Assembly (NCBI GenBank): GCA_020345705.1
Contig: CP070766.1
Location: forward strand, 2,406,990 to 2,413,785
DNA: 6,796 nt
Reading direction: 5' to 3'
Origin: Candidatus Zixiibacteriota bacterium
GTDB taxonomy: Bacteria > Zixibacteria > MSB-5A5 > GN15 > PGXB01
The notes below the pieces were generated by a model. It was not told the origin of the DNA. It worked only from the letters and a program-made list of their open reading frames with translations, and made no database searches. The stretch's first letter is position 1. Every line of letters starts with the position of its first letter. Shown piece by piece: positions 6,184-6,796 of the stretch. The position numbers and the translations under genes are program-made.

Positions 6184-6213
6184 TTGACAACAATATGGTT
6201 ATTCTTGTATATT
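6184..6213 (+). promoter_or_regulatory. Sigma70-type promoter for the second exported protein
   Basis: A perfect -35 TTGACA (6184-6189), an 18-nt spacer and -10 TATATT (6208-6213). The preceding TTTAAGAC, the following AATATGG and the -10 all echo the promoter at 5205-5232, while the rest of the spacer differs. The leader to the ATG at 6393 would be about 170 nt. Confidence 0.6.
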
Positions 6214-6392
6214 TAGATATATAAGCGGAAGGTATATGGGGTAACTAACATGTAATCTGCCTGCTGACCTCCCGGATAGTAGAACAGCGACCATATTGTT
6301 CTGAGCGCCTCACATCAAATCGGAACATGGTGACCTCGACTCGCCCCATTTAAAAGACTTAAAGCAAAACCATTCATCCAAGGAGGGAAATT

Positions 6393-6796
6393 ATGAAGGC
6401 CGTTGCTTTGCTTCTGGCCGTGGGGCTGATTCTCTTTTCCTTCGAAGTGATTGAGGCCAACACTATGCGGGCAGGGGCCTCACCGCAAATCGCCCCGGAT
6501 ACACTGGAAATAGGCGTCCCTTTCACGGTCGATATTTATAAAGACAATACCGATGGTTGGGTGATGGGATATAGCTGGCCTGTTTGCTTCTATAGCCCGG
6601 ATCAGAGTATCACCACCGCCGCTCACCTTAAGGTGGAAGGCGGTTACAGCGCCAACATACCCGAAACGTGGCCTCTTGTCTCACTCAACGACAGCTCCAT
6701 CCTGATGATCGACGGATACGAGAACTACTGGACTGTCTGGAATATCTGGTATGGCTTTGGCTGGGACGGCAATTTGCCGGATACTCTCAACCACAC
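6393..6796 (+). CDS. Exported protein of unknown function, N-terminal part (runs off the right edge)
   Basis: I translated 134 codons from the ATG at 6393, which has AGGAGG at 6381-6386 with an ideal 6-nt spacing. Residues 1-22 are a typical Sec signal peptide: K2, hydrophobic VALLLAVGLILFSF (4-17), probable cleavage after VIEA. The mature part, beginning NTMRAGAS, is rich in Trp, Tyr, Asp and Gly, for example GWVMGYSWPV (55-64), CFYSPDQSI (65-73) and YWTVWNIWYGFGWDG (112-126), and contains one cysteine (C65). The segment DTLEIGVPFTVDIYKDN (36-52) reads like beta strands of an immunoglobulin- or cohesin-like sandwich, but I cannot assign a family. No dockerin motif is visible; one could occur in the missing C-terminal part. 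Its promoter resembles that of the preceding exported protein, and the base composition is similar, so the two may be expressed together. Confidence 0.85.
   Translation, partial: MKAVALLLAVGLILFSFEVIEANTMRAGASPQIAPDTLEIGVPFTVDIYKDNTDGWVMGYSWPVCFYSPDQSITTAAHLKVEGGYSANIPETWPLVSLNDSSILMIDGYENYWTVWNIWYGFGWDGNLPDTLNH

Larger units (their letters stand above)
5956..6392. other. 437-nt intergenic region between the two exported protein genes
   Basis: No supportable gene. In order it contains a strong hairpin (5995-6025), a GC-rich stretch, a 10-bp perfect inverted repeat with a 41-nt centre (6110-6170), a rightward promoter (6184-6213) and a leader of about 170 nt. A 70-codon minus-strand frame (6193-5981) crosses the hairpin and the inverted repeat, has no clear ribosome site and looks like chance. 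In the leader the only notable element is CTTAA-A-GCAAAACC (6358-6371), resembling CTTAA-N5-GCAAAACC in the leader of the preceding gene (5344-5361). Confidence 0.6.

Noticed and set aside
5981..6193. A 70-codon minus-strand open frame in the intergenic region
   Set aside because: No clear ribosome site, no recognisable features, and it runs through a hairpin, an inverted repeat and the -35 region of the plus-strand promoter.
5354..6371. GCAAAACC in both leaders as part of a cyclic di-GMP (GEMM) riboswitch
   Set aside because: Only a few bases resemble the motif; the paired stems, tetraloop and receptor of that riboswitch are not present around either copy.

Overview
The window is dominated by a SUF iron-sulfur cluster assembly operon on the minus strand (about positions 5037 down to 1). 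Two genes for exported proteins lie on the plus strand to its right (5392-5955 and 6393 to the window end). The organism is a bacterium with moderate GC content and strong Shine-Dalgarno sites. The single dockerin-like repeat of the first exported protein (G-D-V-D-C-S-G-S-I-N-x-L-D type, ending in G-P-x-P-C) resembles repeats that are abundant in uncultured FCB-group lineages such as Zixibacteria. That placement is an inference from protein style only; no marker gene is present.

Minus strand, in transcription order: an IscR-like Rrf2 regulator (5037-4579), sufC (4503-3730), sufB (3728-2298), sufD (2270-1026), a small Rieske-type [2Fe-2S] protein (1033-710) and the N-terminal 231 codons of sufS (695 to the left edge). 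From sufC onward the genes are separated by 1-27 nt or overlap by 8 nt, so they are almost certainly one transcript. SufS should supply persulfide sulfur, SufBCD is the ATP-dependent scaffold, and the regulator carries the three cysteines expected of a cluster-sensing Rrf2 protein. A candidate promoter overlapped by a TACT-N9-AGTA inverted repeat lies just upstream of the regulator and would suit autoregulation. The Rieske protein inside the operon is the least conventional member.

Positions 5038-5391 form a divergent intergenic region. A good sigma70-type promoter (TTGACA-16-TATATT, 5205-5232) points rightward to a secreted 187-residue protein. That protein has a signal peptide, one half-dockerin motif at its mature N-terminus and an unrecognised, probably beta-rich domain. 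A 437-nt gap follows. It holds a strong hairpin, a perfect 10-bp inverted repeat around a 41-nt centre, and a second promoter (TTGACA-18-TATATT) very like the first. This second promoter leads to another exported protein of unknown function, cut by the right edge. The two promoters and 5' leaders resemble each other, which suggests co-expression of the two exported proteins.

No tRNA, rRNA, CRISPR array, insertion sequence or phage gene was seen. The SUF part is a variant of well-known biology. The less explained material is the pair of exported proteins with their shared promoter style and the structured DNA between them.
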